Origin: Anisakis pegreffii
Lineage: Eukaryota; Nematoda; Chromadorea; Rhabditida; Anisakidae
Length of the DNA stretch: 64,000 nt
NCBI GenBank assembly: GCA_035041965.1
Contig: JAPYMA010000969.1
Location: forward strand, 99,097-163,096
Direction of reading: 5' to 3'
The position numbers were made by a program, and so were the translations under genes. The notes beneath the pieces are model-generated. The model was not told where the DNA came from, ran no database searches, and saw only the letters and a list, made by a program, of their open reading frames with translations. Below, piece after piece: positions 26,457 through 37,800 of this stretch. Each line of letters opens with the position of its first letter. Position 1 is the stretch's first letter.

Positions 26457-26690
26457 GGTGCAATTGGAATCAACTGAGAACGAACAAAAGCAACATTTAA
26501 TTCGAGCAGAATGAACTAGTCAGTGACTGGAACACTTGAAGAGGTCCAGAACGGCCTTGCGATAAGACGGCAATGCCGAAATTGTGCAAACGCTGATCAC
26601 AATCGTTCTGAACTAAAATTCATCACCGAACATCATGCGTTTTTACATTCAGAAACTTGTTCCGCATCTTTCTACTTAACGAAAAACCTT
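26457..26690 (-). repeat. Local repeat family R, inverted copy
   Basis: The reverse complement matches segments at about 29.79-30.03 and 30.76-31.01 kb. Shared landmarks include CTAGTTCATTCTGCTCGA, CGTCTTATCGCAAGGCCG and TTACATTCAGAAACTTGTT. Divergence is around 10% by eye. Confidence 0.8.
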
Positions 26691-27654
26691 CAGTTACCGA
26701 ACTGCATTTCGTTCCCAGATTCGCAGAATCCATTACTGAATCAGAATTAGCAAATTAATATTTCTGAGTTTCATTAGCCTCATGGCAAAACGCATCATTA
26801 AACCTTTTAATTGGCTATTTTGAATGGAATACTGAATTTATTGTAATCGTCTGGTTACCATAGTTATGCGGTAAAAGAATGGACCTTTTTTTAAACTCAG
26901 CATGTTAATGAAGCCAAGAATTAATGGTGTCATTGCGTTGAATGTTCTTGACTGAATCAACAATTAACGTTGAACAGGTAAATGATGTGATGAACGAGTT
27001 TTCTCGTTTAATGACGCTTCTTGCCGTGAAGCTGATAAAAATCGGATATATTAATCTGAGAATTCCAATTCAGAATCATTTATTCTGCGATTCCCGAAGC
27101 GAAGTGCAGTTCGGTGACTACAGGTATACCTAAACTCAACTTATCGTTATAATCGAAATTAAACGTTAAACTACGGTGGCTACAGCAAATGGCAGCGTTG
27201 GGCGAATGCAGCAACTTGGGATGGAATTGTCGCAAGTTTTTTTGATTGATTTGATGATTTGCTCGGTTCCGTGATTATTGTTATTTGGAATTTTTGAGTT
27301 TCTATGAGAACGGCAAAGGTGAAAACTCGTTCATCAGATCTCTTGCCTGCTCAACCTTAGTTGTTGATGCAGTCAAGAAAACTCAACGCAAGGGGCACCA
27401 ATAATTCTTGGCTGCATTGACTCTATTGTTCTGGTTGATTTCCTGAACATGCACCTAAGATATATTGCAGTTTCTCCGAATTCCGTTTGGTCAGTCCAGC
27501 AGGACATGAGATAATGAATGTTGTGGCTGAGCATATCGCTTTACTGGGCTCATCTTGCCAATTTGTTCATGATTTCTATTTTAAAATGTTCAAACTACAC
27601 TTAAAGTGAAAGCTAATATTCTTTGATCTTCCGTTATCGACTTCCTGATATTTT

Positions 27655-28995
27655 CAGCTCAGTTGTACCGGCCAGGAGAGATTATCAACCTTTCTGTTAT
27701 GATTTTAAGAACTCCGATGGCGTTGTTCGTCGTATACGTATCGATCACGAAAATGAAATGGGAATTATTCAAAATATATACACTTAACCTCTACGCGGAT
27801 TGCATTTTGTGCGATTGCGTAGTGTCAACGAGCCATATACTAGAACTCACTTCCTGGTACAATCCAGACGTGACAATACAACGGTTATTCTCATCTCAGA
27901 TATCAGACCACAAACCATACACTGAAGTTAACTTCATCCGAGCTTCCTACTTTTAACCCAATTTTCCACTGAAGATCTTTCGTGGAGACTGTAGAACTCA
28001 TTTTTCTGATAATTTTTTCCGTCCGATGATTGTCATTCAAGAGTCATAGGTTCATGCGTACTTTTGACCACAATAAAATGGGATTTATTGTGTTTGGGCC
28101 GGGCCATTATCACAATTAAAGGCTTACATGGTCTTAAATGGTTTGTAGGATGAAGGGTTACATAGTCTTGTTCGGTTCAGTAAAGTCAGCTACTGCCATG
28201 TCCTTCCGTTTGTACACACTTTACTTCGCATTGGCCTCATATTTTGCACTCACATCACCTGTTTCCTTCGCAAAATACATGGACAAACGGTTAATTTTAA
28301 TTTGAAAACTCATCATTATCGTGCAACTGGAACCTTTCAGTTGATTTCGACATTGAAAGCTGTGTCATTTTGAGATCTATCGCTAAAAAATATGCAACAC
28401 ATGCGTTGTCATTATGTAACATTGAATAGTGAATAAGTGTTATCATCTTTTGCGACTATTACATCAGATCATCGTAATTCAACTACTCCTTGCGTTTCAG
28501 TTATTGGCTTCCGTGCTGCGTAATTATACATCTGTTTTGCTTCACTTTCGCTCCCTTGGCATGGATTCTGAAATTCACAGTTTTTGAGCATCATCGAGTG
28601 CTTGGCAACATAGGAGGATATCTTTTTATGGGGATAGAAATTGTTATTACGGTATTTACGATTGTTGTCGTTGTCACGGTAAGAGCGGTCATCTTATATT
28701 ACTGTTCCCCGAATTCATTCTGCTCGTTTTTCCGTTCTACTCTGCTGAGTTTCCTCCTTACACATCCGTTCATTCTTATGGCTTCATAGGTCGAATCTGA
28801 TTCAAGTTAAATTCGGATCGGCATCATGTCCACTCAACAATATCATACGTTCAGCGAGCATTTCAGGCAATAGGTGCAGTGCGATCGATTGGAATGAACA
28901 GCGCACCAACTAACCAGGTGGTTCGAAATCGTAGACGTTTGATTTCGTTCATTTTCTATTGCGCCCCGTTGAACATTCTCACCCTACCTGTAATA
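27655..28995 (+). pseudogene. Relic of a 7TM chemoreceptor-like gene
   Basis: Three exon-like pieces on the plus strand encode hydrophobic helices. 27663-27800 holds NLSVMILRTPMALFVVYVSI then a basic turn, resembling a first membrane span. 28490-28679 holds two to three spans (CVIIHLFCFTFAPLAWILKF, MGIEIVITVFTIVVVVT) and ends at a good GTAAGA donor. 28830-28990 holds FQAIGAVRSIGMNSA, RRRLISFIFYCAPLNILTLP, like the third inner loop and sixth span of nematode Sre/Srab-type receptors. Stops lie between pieces and no full splice chain could be built, so I call it a broken gene. Family placement is a guess from pattern, not from a profile search. Confidence 0.35.
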
Positions 28996-29215
28996 AGTTA
29001 GTTGTGTTCATGTTATTTCGTAACAATTCTACTCTAATGAATGCTGTTCGAACTGCGACGATGCCGCTTCTTCAATCACTTTATTTTAGCAATCAATGTT
29101 TTGAATGAGAATGTCTTCGTTTCACAAATTGAAAACGATGCATTTCATCGTATATAGCGCTGAAGGGCATGTTGTCATATATGCTGAATTCATCTGCCGT
29201 ACATTTTTGGCTGTT

Positions 29216-30098
29216 GGCAGTAGTGAAACATAAGATGAATGTTTGGCTTGTTACTCATCCACAAACAAATTTATGTTCGAGATTCATTCCGTTGATCTTT
29301 CAGTCCCCTTAATATCTGTCACGTTGCAGTCCGTTTTCCATATCTATGCGCTAGAAGGAATTGACATTTACGCTTCAATCGCCGAATTTCAGGTAAAATT
29401 GACGAGGGTCAGCATTATTGTTTTCATTGAAGGCTGATCTCGGACCTCACCGAGGTCACATAGATTATTTGAATAGTAGTGCGCTGATTGATGTTCTTTG
29501 CTATTTTCTGCGATGTTCCAGTTGTCTAAAGGAGCAGTTGTTTGGAGCTTATTTTGCGATTATTCTTGATTTGGTCGCAAAAAGTAACAAATGCGCGTCA
29601 AATAATGATATTCTGTTTCCGAGTCTGCGTAGGAAGTCATAGAGCAACAAAATCTGAGCAATACAAAAGGAATCAACGGACTGATTTTGTGCATGGATCC
29701 AGATAGCGTATTGAGAACTATTGAGAATGCATGGCATACGCAAGTAATCGCTACAGCTCGTAGTTGAAGGGAGATTATTTCATTTCCGTTGAACAGGAAG
29801 AACCAGAACAAGTTTCTGAATGTAAAAACACATGATGTTCGATGGTGAATTTCAGTTCAGAACGATTGTGATCAGCATTTGCACAACTTGTGCGTTGCCG
29901 TCTTATCGCAAGGCCGTTCTAGCTCTCTTCAAGTGTTCCAGTCATTGACTAGTTCATTCTGCTCGAGGTAAAAGTTTTTTTCGTTTGTTCTACTCACTGA
30001 CCTCAGTTGATTCCAACTGCATTGCACAGAACTCCATAAATTCCCTCTAAGGCAGAGATGATTTCACTTAACAATACCAGCCATGCAAAAGTTATTAC
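29216..30098 (+). repeat. Direct duplication, unit A (with an exon-like ORF)
   Basis: Matches unit B at 30219-31209 (start-to-start offset 1003 bp). It begins GGCAGTAGTGAAACATAAGA and ends AAAAGTTATTAC. Inside, 29243-29390 encodes a hydrophobic stretch (CYSSTNKFMFEIHSVDLS...) ending at a possible CAG/GTAAAA donor; the same frame is open in unit B (30246-30393). Unit A lacks about 110 bp near its 3' end that unit B keeps. Possibly duplicated receptor exons; function unknown. Confidence 0.8.
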
Positions 30099-30218
30099 CA
30101 GTGTTGGGCAATAGCGCGCTATTCCGCTAGTCCCCTAATAGCGAATAGCGGAATAGCGGAATAGCGATATCGGAAGTTCGAGTGAATAGCGGAATAGCGA
30201 TAGCGGGAACGGCGCTAT
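30099..30218. mobile_element. hAT-like transposon end with GAATAGCG repeats
   Basis: The segment starts CAGTGTTGGGCAATAGCG, which resembles terminal repeats of hAT transposons as I remember them, directly after GTTATTAC at the end of unit A. It continues with several copies of GGAATAGCG. No matching right end or 8-bp duplication is visible before unit B begins, so it is a truncated or solo end. Confidence 0.45.
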
Positions 30219-31209
30219 GGCAGTAGTGAAACATAAGATGAATGTTTGGCTTGTTACTCATCCACAAACAAATTTATGTTCGAGATTCATTCTCTGGTTC
30301 TTTCAGTATTCATCATATCTGTCGCGTTGCAGTACGCAGTCGATATCTATCCGCTAGAACGAATTGTCTATTACGCTGAAATCGCCGCACTTCAGGTAAA
30401 ATTGACGAGGGTCAGCATTATCGTTATCACTGAAGGCTGATATCGGATCACACCAGCACGGATCATTTGGAAAATAGCACACTGACTGATGATCTCTACC
30501 ATTTTCTGTGACCTAAGCATAATCAAAGGAAACGGTTGTTTTAAGCATATTTCGCGATAATTGATTATTTGGACGTAATAAGGGCACCTTCCGAATCTGC
30601 GCTGCAAATTATGTAGCGACAAAACCTGATTGGTACAGAAGGAATCAACGGATTAATTCTGTGCTTGAAGTAGGCCTCCTCAAGCGAACATCTTATTAAG
30701 AATATACGGTACAATGCGAGTAATTATTACAACTCGCAGTTGAAGAGAGAATATTTCATTTCCGTTGAACAGAAAGAAACAACAAGTTTTTGAATGTAAA
30801 AACACATGATGTTCGGTGATGAATTTCAGTTCAGAACGGTTGTGATCAGCGTTTGCATAATCTGTGCGTTGCCGTCTTATCGCAAGGCCGTTCTAGCTCT
30901 CTTCAAGTGTTCCAGTCATTGACTAGTTCATTCTGCTCGAAATAAAAGCTTTTTTTCGTTTGTTCTTCTCACTGACCTCAGTTGATACAAACTGCATTGC
31001 GCCGAACTCGATAAATTTTAAAACAATATCCGCGAATGCCTACAGATACCTGCCGAAACCTCTTACGTGTATATCACTGACCAGTCACGTAATCAAACTG
31101 GAGATGTTTCACGAAGAATTCCGTTACTCCAACACAGATATCTTCACAGAGTTCCCTCGAAGGCAGAGATGATTTCACTTAATGATACCAGCCATGCAAA
31201 AGTTATTAC
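30219..31209 (+). repeat. Direct duplication, unit B
   Basis: Second copy of unit A, about 85% similar by eye, with the same exon-like ORF and the same R-family segment. It is about 110 bp longer than unit A near 31.01-31.15 kb. Confidence 0.8.
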
Positions 31210-31799
31210 TACTTGGTAAATAGTGCCTCGAATATTAGTCACATATCACTGAATACAATGGTTGACCACATTATGATAAATGCATGCAGACGGTACATTC
31301 GTGTTCACTTATTCGCCTGCTGGGATTAGCATTCAAAAACTTGTTCCCTATCAAAATTACCTTAATTAGGATCATATTCGATCGCAGAGGAATAATCGGA
31401 CGATTCCGTTGAAGGGAGAGGTGATCTCGATGTGGCAGAAGATGCCGTCATGGACATTACCTGCACAAATTTAGTGACGCTCTTAGAACAATTGTTTTAA
31501 TCTGTGCAGCATGTATTATTAGACCGTCGACGACAGTAATAAATCTTTGTGGCGCCGAAAAGCCGCCAAGCAACGTAAATGCTGGAGCACTGCTCGGAAA
31601 CCTGGTTCTCAAACCGTGAGTGGGTGAAATTGTTGACAAAATCGTGGAATCGAGTGAGGAATAACGATGAAAAACTTTGCAAAAATGGATGCTGCTCTCT
31701 GAAAAAAAAAGAAAAACTACGTCAATCGTTCGATAATACGGCCAACCATATTGATTCATTTTCTTCTTCTATTGTTTCCATCTGAAAACAATGAATAAT
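31210..31799. other. Region between the unit repeats and the clec-flanking repeat
   Basis: The overlapping ORFs near 31.5-31.8 kb, on both strands, have no motif. Nothing else was recognised. Confidence 0.4.
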
Positions 31800-33990
31800 T
31801 CGTCCTAAAAATAATTACTCCGAAAAAATGGATTACTCCAAGAAAGGGAATAAGAACAAAAACAGATCATTTGGTCAGATGATCAAAGTTTGTTTACATA
31901 TTCCATAGAATAAAATAAAAGTTACCATCACTGATAAAAAAGTTTATGATGTTCAGCGTCAGTTCGCTAAGGACAAATCATATCTTATGAATGTTCAGTT
32001 TTATGGATCATATGACCAGAAAAATTGCGATGAATTTTTGAAAATAAATTTGAGAAAGCATTTTTACAAAAGAAATCTGTCGTAAAACTGATAAGAACGA
32101 CTGCATGATATAAACAAAATGGAATGAAAATGATTCGTAACGGCGTTCAATTTTGTCATAAGAATCTTTCCAAAAAAGCAATGAATAACGCTGCTGATAA
32201 CGCACAAAATAATATTCAATGTTAGAAATATCATTCTATCAATCAACAACAGCAAATATTTTCAATATTCATTATTATAATCTATCACTGTTATATGCAT
32301 CGAGTTTAAAGACACATTCGATGAATATCTAATGCGAAATTCATTTCAATGAATCATTTTCATCGAATGACTGATTGGGCTTCATGACACTGTGGTCAAA
32401 GTTACAAACAAACAATTCAATGATCGAATGTCAAATGAAAGGTCTGAAGATGAGGATAAAGTGAAAGTAAGATATGCGAGAAAATCCATTGCATCAAGCA
32501 AGTGATTATTAATAAAGAGAAAGATAAAACGGCAATGATATTGAGCGATATGTAATGTGGCGACGCATTCGTGTATGTTCTCATTGGTGTGATTGAAATT
32601 GGGTAGAAAATCAAACGAGTATCAGATCGATCTTCATGGTTTTTGTATGGTCAGAAGTCCACACTCGGTTAACATTCGTTTCGAGAATCAGTGGAATTCG
32701 CAACTGATTGTTATGGCTTTCAGATAAAATCATGTTGGTGCAGGAAATTGCATGTGTCAGCAATGTCGTTTTATGAAATCAGGCTGTTAGTTGATGGTTC
32801 TCAGCCTTCACCCTGGCATTTTATTTTTATCTTTGATTGCATTTTTTAAAAACTCGATCGTTTATCGCATCTCCTACAACCTCGTGCTGTGGGCCTTGAA
32901 ATTGACGAATGTGAACGCATATTGGAAGCAATCAACGAAGTCATTCAGTATACTTCTGAATACTAAGTATATCAGGAATCAAAAGTAAATTCGTGCAGAT
33001 GATCTAGCCGCGAGCAAAGACCGAATTTGACTTCATTCTTTATTTTATGTCAGTTCCAAGTGGCCAAAAGTTTTCTGATTACTCGTTAATCTATTATATT
33101 TATGAAGAATGAAGAACTTATTTGGCGCAGATATGTGAGGAAAAGAATGCATAATTTTGCACGTAGTTCTATCGCTTCGAGTTCTGCTGATAACTAAAGA
33201 AATAATTTTACATTTCTTCAGCAATCTGGTCTATTTTGTACATAAATCTTTGGTCGTGTCCATGACAATATTAGTCATAGCGGTATTTTTTGGTGCAGAA
33301 TGAAAATCAGACGATGAGAGCGAATTTTTTCTGTTGTTCATTGGTGTTTGAAAAGCGAAGTTTCTTCGGATGACGTACTGATCACAAAGCGATAACCATT
33401 CCTGTGTGTTCCTTTTGGTAATCATTATCAAATCATGAGTGCCCGCTCCTTTCATCGTTAATTGTATAAACCGAAAGCTGCTGAGTGTGATTGAAGCTAC
33501 TAAAAGCGATGACATATTTCCCAAAAAAACAACAAATTCATCGTTCAAACGTTCTACATTTCTAACTGATTGTAAGCACTTAGTCACAAATAGCAGTTGT
33601 ACAGCTTATCAAATCGTACTGTGTAGCAAACAATGCGTTCTTCAATTTTCGTTGTTCACTGTCAACCGATATTTCGAATCCATAAGAATCATGCCTTCGT
33701 CATGAGTATATACCTGTAAAGCATGATAATATAGTGAGATGAGCCTTATTTCAGCAGATGTGAGGCTTTGATCATTTACATCAGCTGCATTGTATCATCA
33801 CATTTAGCATTTTGTGAATGTCGCACAAAGTGGTGAATTGCTTGCATTCAATGTTGAATAATGGAAATATAATGGAAATATTATAAATTGAATAATAGAA
33901 AATATTATAAACTCATCTTAGCTGTTTATCATCTGCTAAATTATGACGTATTTAACCATATTGCTAAGCATCTGTAATTATTCTTGAAGT
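31800..33990. repeat. Direct repeat copy 1, downstream of the clec gene
   Basis: Homologous to 39945-41855 in the same orientation, 8145 bp away. The core 32054-33449 differs from 40199-41594 at only about five bases by eye and has no indel. Both sides continue as clearly diverged homology, and copy 1 carries about 240 bp (33568-33806) absent from copy 2. ORFs inside are short and not consistently preserved, so a protein product is unlikely. Confidence 0.9.
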
Positions 33991-34887
33991 ATAACACAAA
34001 AATTCGGAACAAAGCGATATGGAACATGGAGGAAAAGTCTCCTACGAACAAAAGTTATTTATTCAAGGAATTTTATAAGAAGGGTGGATGTTTTAAGCTA
34101 TCAGATCTTATGAGACGGCGGTAAACTTGCAGTGGTCTGCGCATTTATTCCAGTGAGCCTTTTCAATTGTTTCTCAACCATTAACGACCTTATCGACCAA
34201 GCCAAAACGGTTATTAAACTTCCATTAGCAAAACTGGTCATAACATCCCACGATCAACTAAACAAAGTAATGATTCATGAGGAGCGGAACGGAAAATAGA
34301 ATTGCACAGTTACAATTACTGACCGCATACTTAGAATTGAACGACATCTTTCCTTCCCTTTCGAATAATTTCTGCTTCAACTGAAGTAGAGCCTGATCAA
34401 GGTTCGTGAAGGGCGCGCTAAATGGAGTTCTAGAATATTTGATGGGAGTACACAAAACGCTGAAGGCAGAATTTTTTTGAACCTCGAGGAACCTCAGAAC
34501 CCTCGCACAGTGTGATTAGTTCAGCTGGATATACGATGAGCAATGTGTGGAAATGGAGAAGAGGATTCGTCTGCAACAAAACACAAAAGATGATGCAAAA
34601 TGAAAAGTTTATTTGCGAAGGAAAAGTTGAACGTTTCATACAATTCATGGCGTTGTTATTAGTTTGAATGACATTAAAAACAACGGAATCATTCACATTT
34701 GGTTCAATAAAAGTCATTTTCTCAGCATTTGGCCCTGAAGTATTAGTTCGATTCCTCATTTAGCCCATAATCTCGTCAACAATCAGAATGTTCATGAGAA
34801 TTTAAAAATTAATCTTGAATGAATGAATCCGTTGTTGAGTTTATCTTAATAAATTGTATGAGCATATTATTCATTCTTGATTATCGT
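33991..34887. other. 3' flank of the clec gene
   Basis: Contains a possible minus-strand AATAAA at 34608-34613, about 275 bases after the clec stop. The 109-codon ORF at 34430-34759 probably lies in the 3' UTR. No other gene seen. Confidence 0.45.
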
Positions 34888-37800
34888 TCAATGTAGTCTG
34901 TCGAAGTCACAGTAGTTCTCCGTGTCGCCTGAAAATAAAATTTTTACAAGATATGAAAAGTACCACTCAATGAAGAATCAAATAACATGAAGTTTAGTGG
35001 AAATTATCACTCTATTACCATTTTCAGACGAAAAAAAGACAGCGAAACGAAGTAGTAACTCTTTGGTGGAGTGTGAGAGTGATGCACAATGGCTGTAATA
35101 GGCAATGAGAGATTCCTGCGACTTAATCGCAATTTCATGACATTCTTGCTATTATAAGGTGCACGAGATTGCATGGCACAAAAGCATACATGAATTCTTC
35201 TGGCAAATGAAGTTATGAGTATGCATGAAGTCGTTGCATACATCCGAATGCCAGCCATTGCTGTCCTCATAAACACAGTCACCTTTATCAAGGTCCGGCT
35301 CGTTAGATGCCCAATGCTTATAGTCATTATTAGCCATCTGCAATCGCAAAAGACTTATCAGTCGCACATTGCAATTCATATGTCCATGAGCAGTGACTAC
35401 TGTACATGTATGAGACGTATGAGACTCATTACAATCCCCGTCATTTCTGAACGTCATCAGACATTCACTTCCATTTCTCGACACAATTTCAGTGGTAATA
35501 TTTCTTTCGGCTACTCAAAAAAAAGAAGTGATCCATCATAATCACCTGGATTCCAGTTGCCCATTCGAAAGTACTACCGGAATGGTACGCTCCTATCCAG
35601 TATTGATTGTAGCCGTACTTTTGTTCCAAGTCTGAAATCATAATCGATGCTCTTTGTAAAATCCTTTTTGTGATTACTTTCAATCAGATGTTAACTGTCC
35701 GCGATTTATTTGATCGTTTTCAATTTATATAGTTACTTTACCGTTTCATTTCATATTTATTTGATGATTCATTTTCAGATTCATTTAAACATGAATTCTC
35801 ATTACATTGTCCAACTAATTGTAAGTGAACGGTCTGAATGAACATGCTCATCAAAGAATTTAGTTGTAGAATCGAATTCAATGCCAAAGGATTACTTGCG
35901 ACGAATTTATCTTTCCCGGCGCTGAGCACATCAATCATCGTTGTGTTGTAATTCGAGCATGTTTCTTGAGCAGTGGAGTGATCGAGTGGTTGACCTTGCA
36001 CATAAACGCATTCACCATATTCGGTGCACTTTTCCGTGTACTGCACGTAGGGTTGAAGACAGTAGCAGTTAGCTGTAAAATTAAACATCAACCAGCAATG
36101 GAGCTAGATGAAACTGAATGACTTTCAATGCCAATTAATAATTTTCAAGGTTCATGCATATCACGGTGATTATGGCTGTACAAAACAACGTATTGCGCTA
36201 CTGATCTATCAAACAATAACGCGATCCAATCGATTGTTTATGATACCTCTGCAAATAGCATCGATGAAGTTGTGCGCAAGCTCCGTATCGAAATCCAGTT
36301 TGTAGCAATCACTTCCAACCTGTAGATCTGGGAATCTTTCTGCACCATCGTATTTGAGACCAACCGTGAGAATAATATTATTATTTTCTTTTAGATGTGA
36401 GGCAATGCGGCAAGGATTATAATCATCCATTTTCATACTCCTGTAAAGCAATTTTTGCATTCAATTACTGCACTATGCAGATGCCATGTAAGCACTAAAA
36501 GAACAAATACACTAGTCATTATCGTACTATACATAAAATTGATCAGTGATCGACGCTCATGACCAGAGAATACAACTGAACTTCAGAATGTAGCCCAATG
36601 GTATGACTGCGAAGACACGACAAAGAATTTTTGATGGTTTGAAACAATTCAAAATATCAACGAACAATTTCTTATGGCCTTGATAAGTGCACGGGTGATC
36701 AACGCTTGAGAAGAGCACGACAACGTTTTGGACATTCTTGCGTTCATCGTGGCTGCTGTCCAACATATTGGTGGCTTTAGTCAGCGCACTGAAATATTTC
36801 TGTTTCGGTTTCGCGTAAACGGGGAGATCATTGATATCCTTCACACATGCACTTCCCTTGCATGGAGTTACTTTAACAATGCGGGTATTTTGTGAAATTT
36901 TCATCTTGAAGACGAAAATGCGCTTTATGGGAACAATTTTTTTACAACTACTTCGAAAAAAGTAAAGATAAAAAGTGAAAAGTAAAGATGAAATGTGAAA
37001 AACTCACTCGCGAAGATTTGCTGAGTTACTGTTAAGGTATGGTATATTTCCCATTGCATTCGCTGCCTCATCAGGTGTTTTGAACGATGTCAACGTTCCC
37101 ACAACATTTGCCTAAAGGTTAACGTGTACCACGTATATCATGTATATTATGCTTGTATTCTATTGTTATTACTCACGTATGACGGAAGGCTTAGTCTACC
37201 ACGGAAATGATGATTTCTCAATAAACAGAGTTTCAAACAAGAATCAAAGGCAAATAATTGAGTAATGATTCAATAATACCTCGTCACCCATATTGATGAT
37301 ACCAACTCTAGAGAATTTTCCGATTTGTTGGCTGACGGGAATGCTGTGAACGAATCCCGCAGCAAAGTTTCGGATCTGAAATGTCCCAAGCTGTCATTGA
37401 GTGTGAAAGATGTTTTCAAAAATAGCATCTTCCGTGCGTAATGAGCATACTGAAAAGAAATGTGTACCAACCGGGCGATGAATATGTACTAACCGCAATG
37501 AAGTCCTGTTCTTGGACAGACTTCGATGAATCAAATATGAAGACAAGGTCAAGCCACGTGTGGTGATAATCGCAGCCACATCCTCGTGGTCCATGCGTGT
37601 CTGTAAGGCGAATACATTTTCATTCATGCACTTTGTTTCTTGAGTGTACATGGAAGTGATACCAGCAATTGAATCGTATTACTTTAGGAATTTGTACTTC
37701 ATTTACACCCTCAGAATTACGCATCACTCACCATCATTTGGACATAGTTTATTAATATCGTCAGCTAAAGCATCGTAGCTGTCAAAGGTCAAAAGATGTG

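Noticed and set aside
33231..33587. 118-codon minus-strand ORF in repeat copy 1
   Set aside because: Its first half is not preserved in copy 2, where the same region starts with an unrelated frame, and no splice chain or motif supports it.
37270..37470. 66-codon ORF overlapping clec VWA-2
   Set aside because: Wrong frame relative to the exon 37280-37375, whose frame and phase match the flanking VWA-2 exon upstream.
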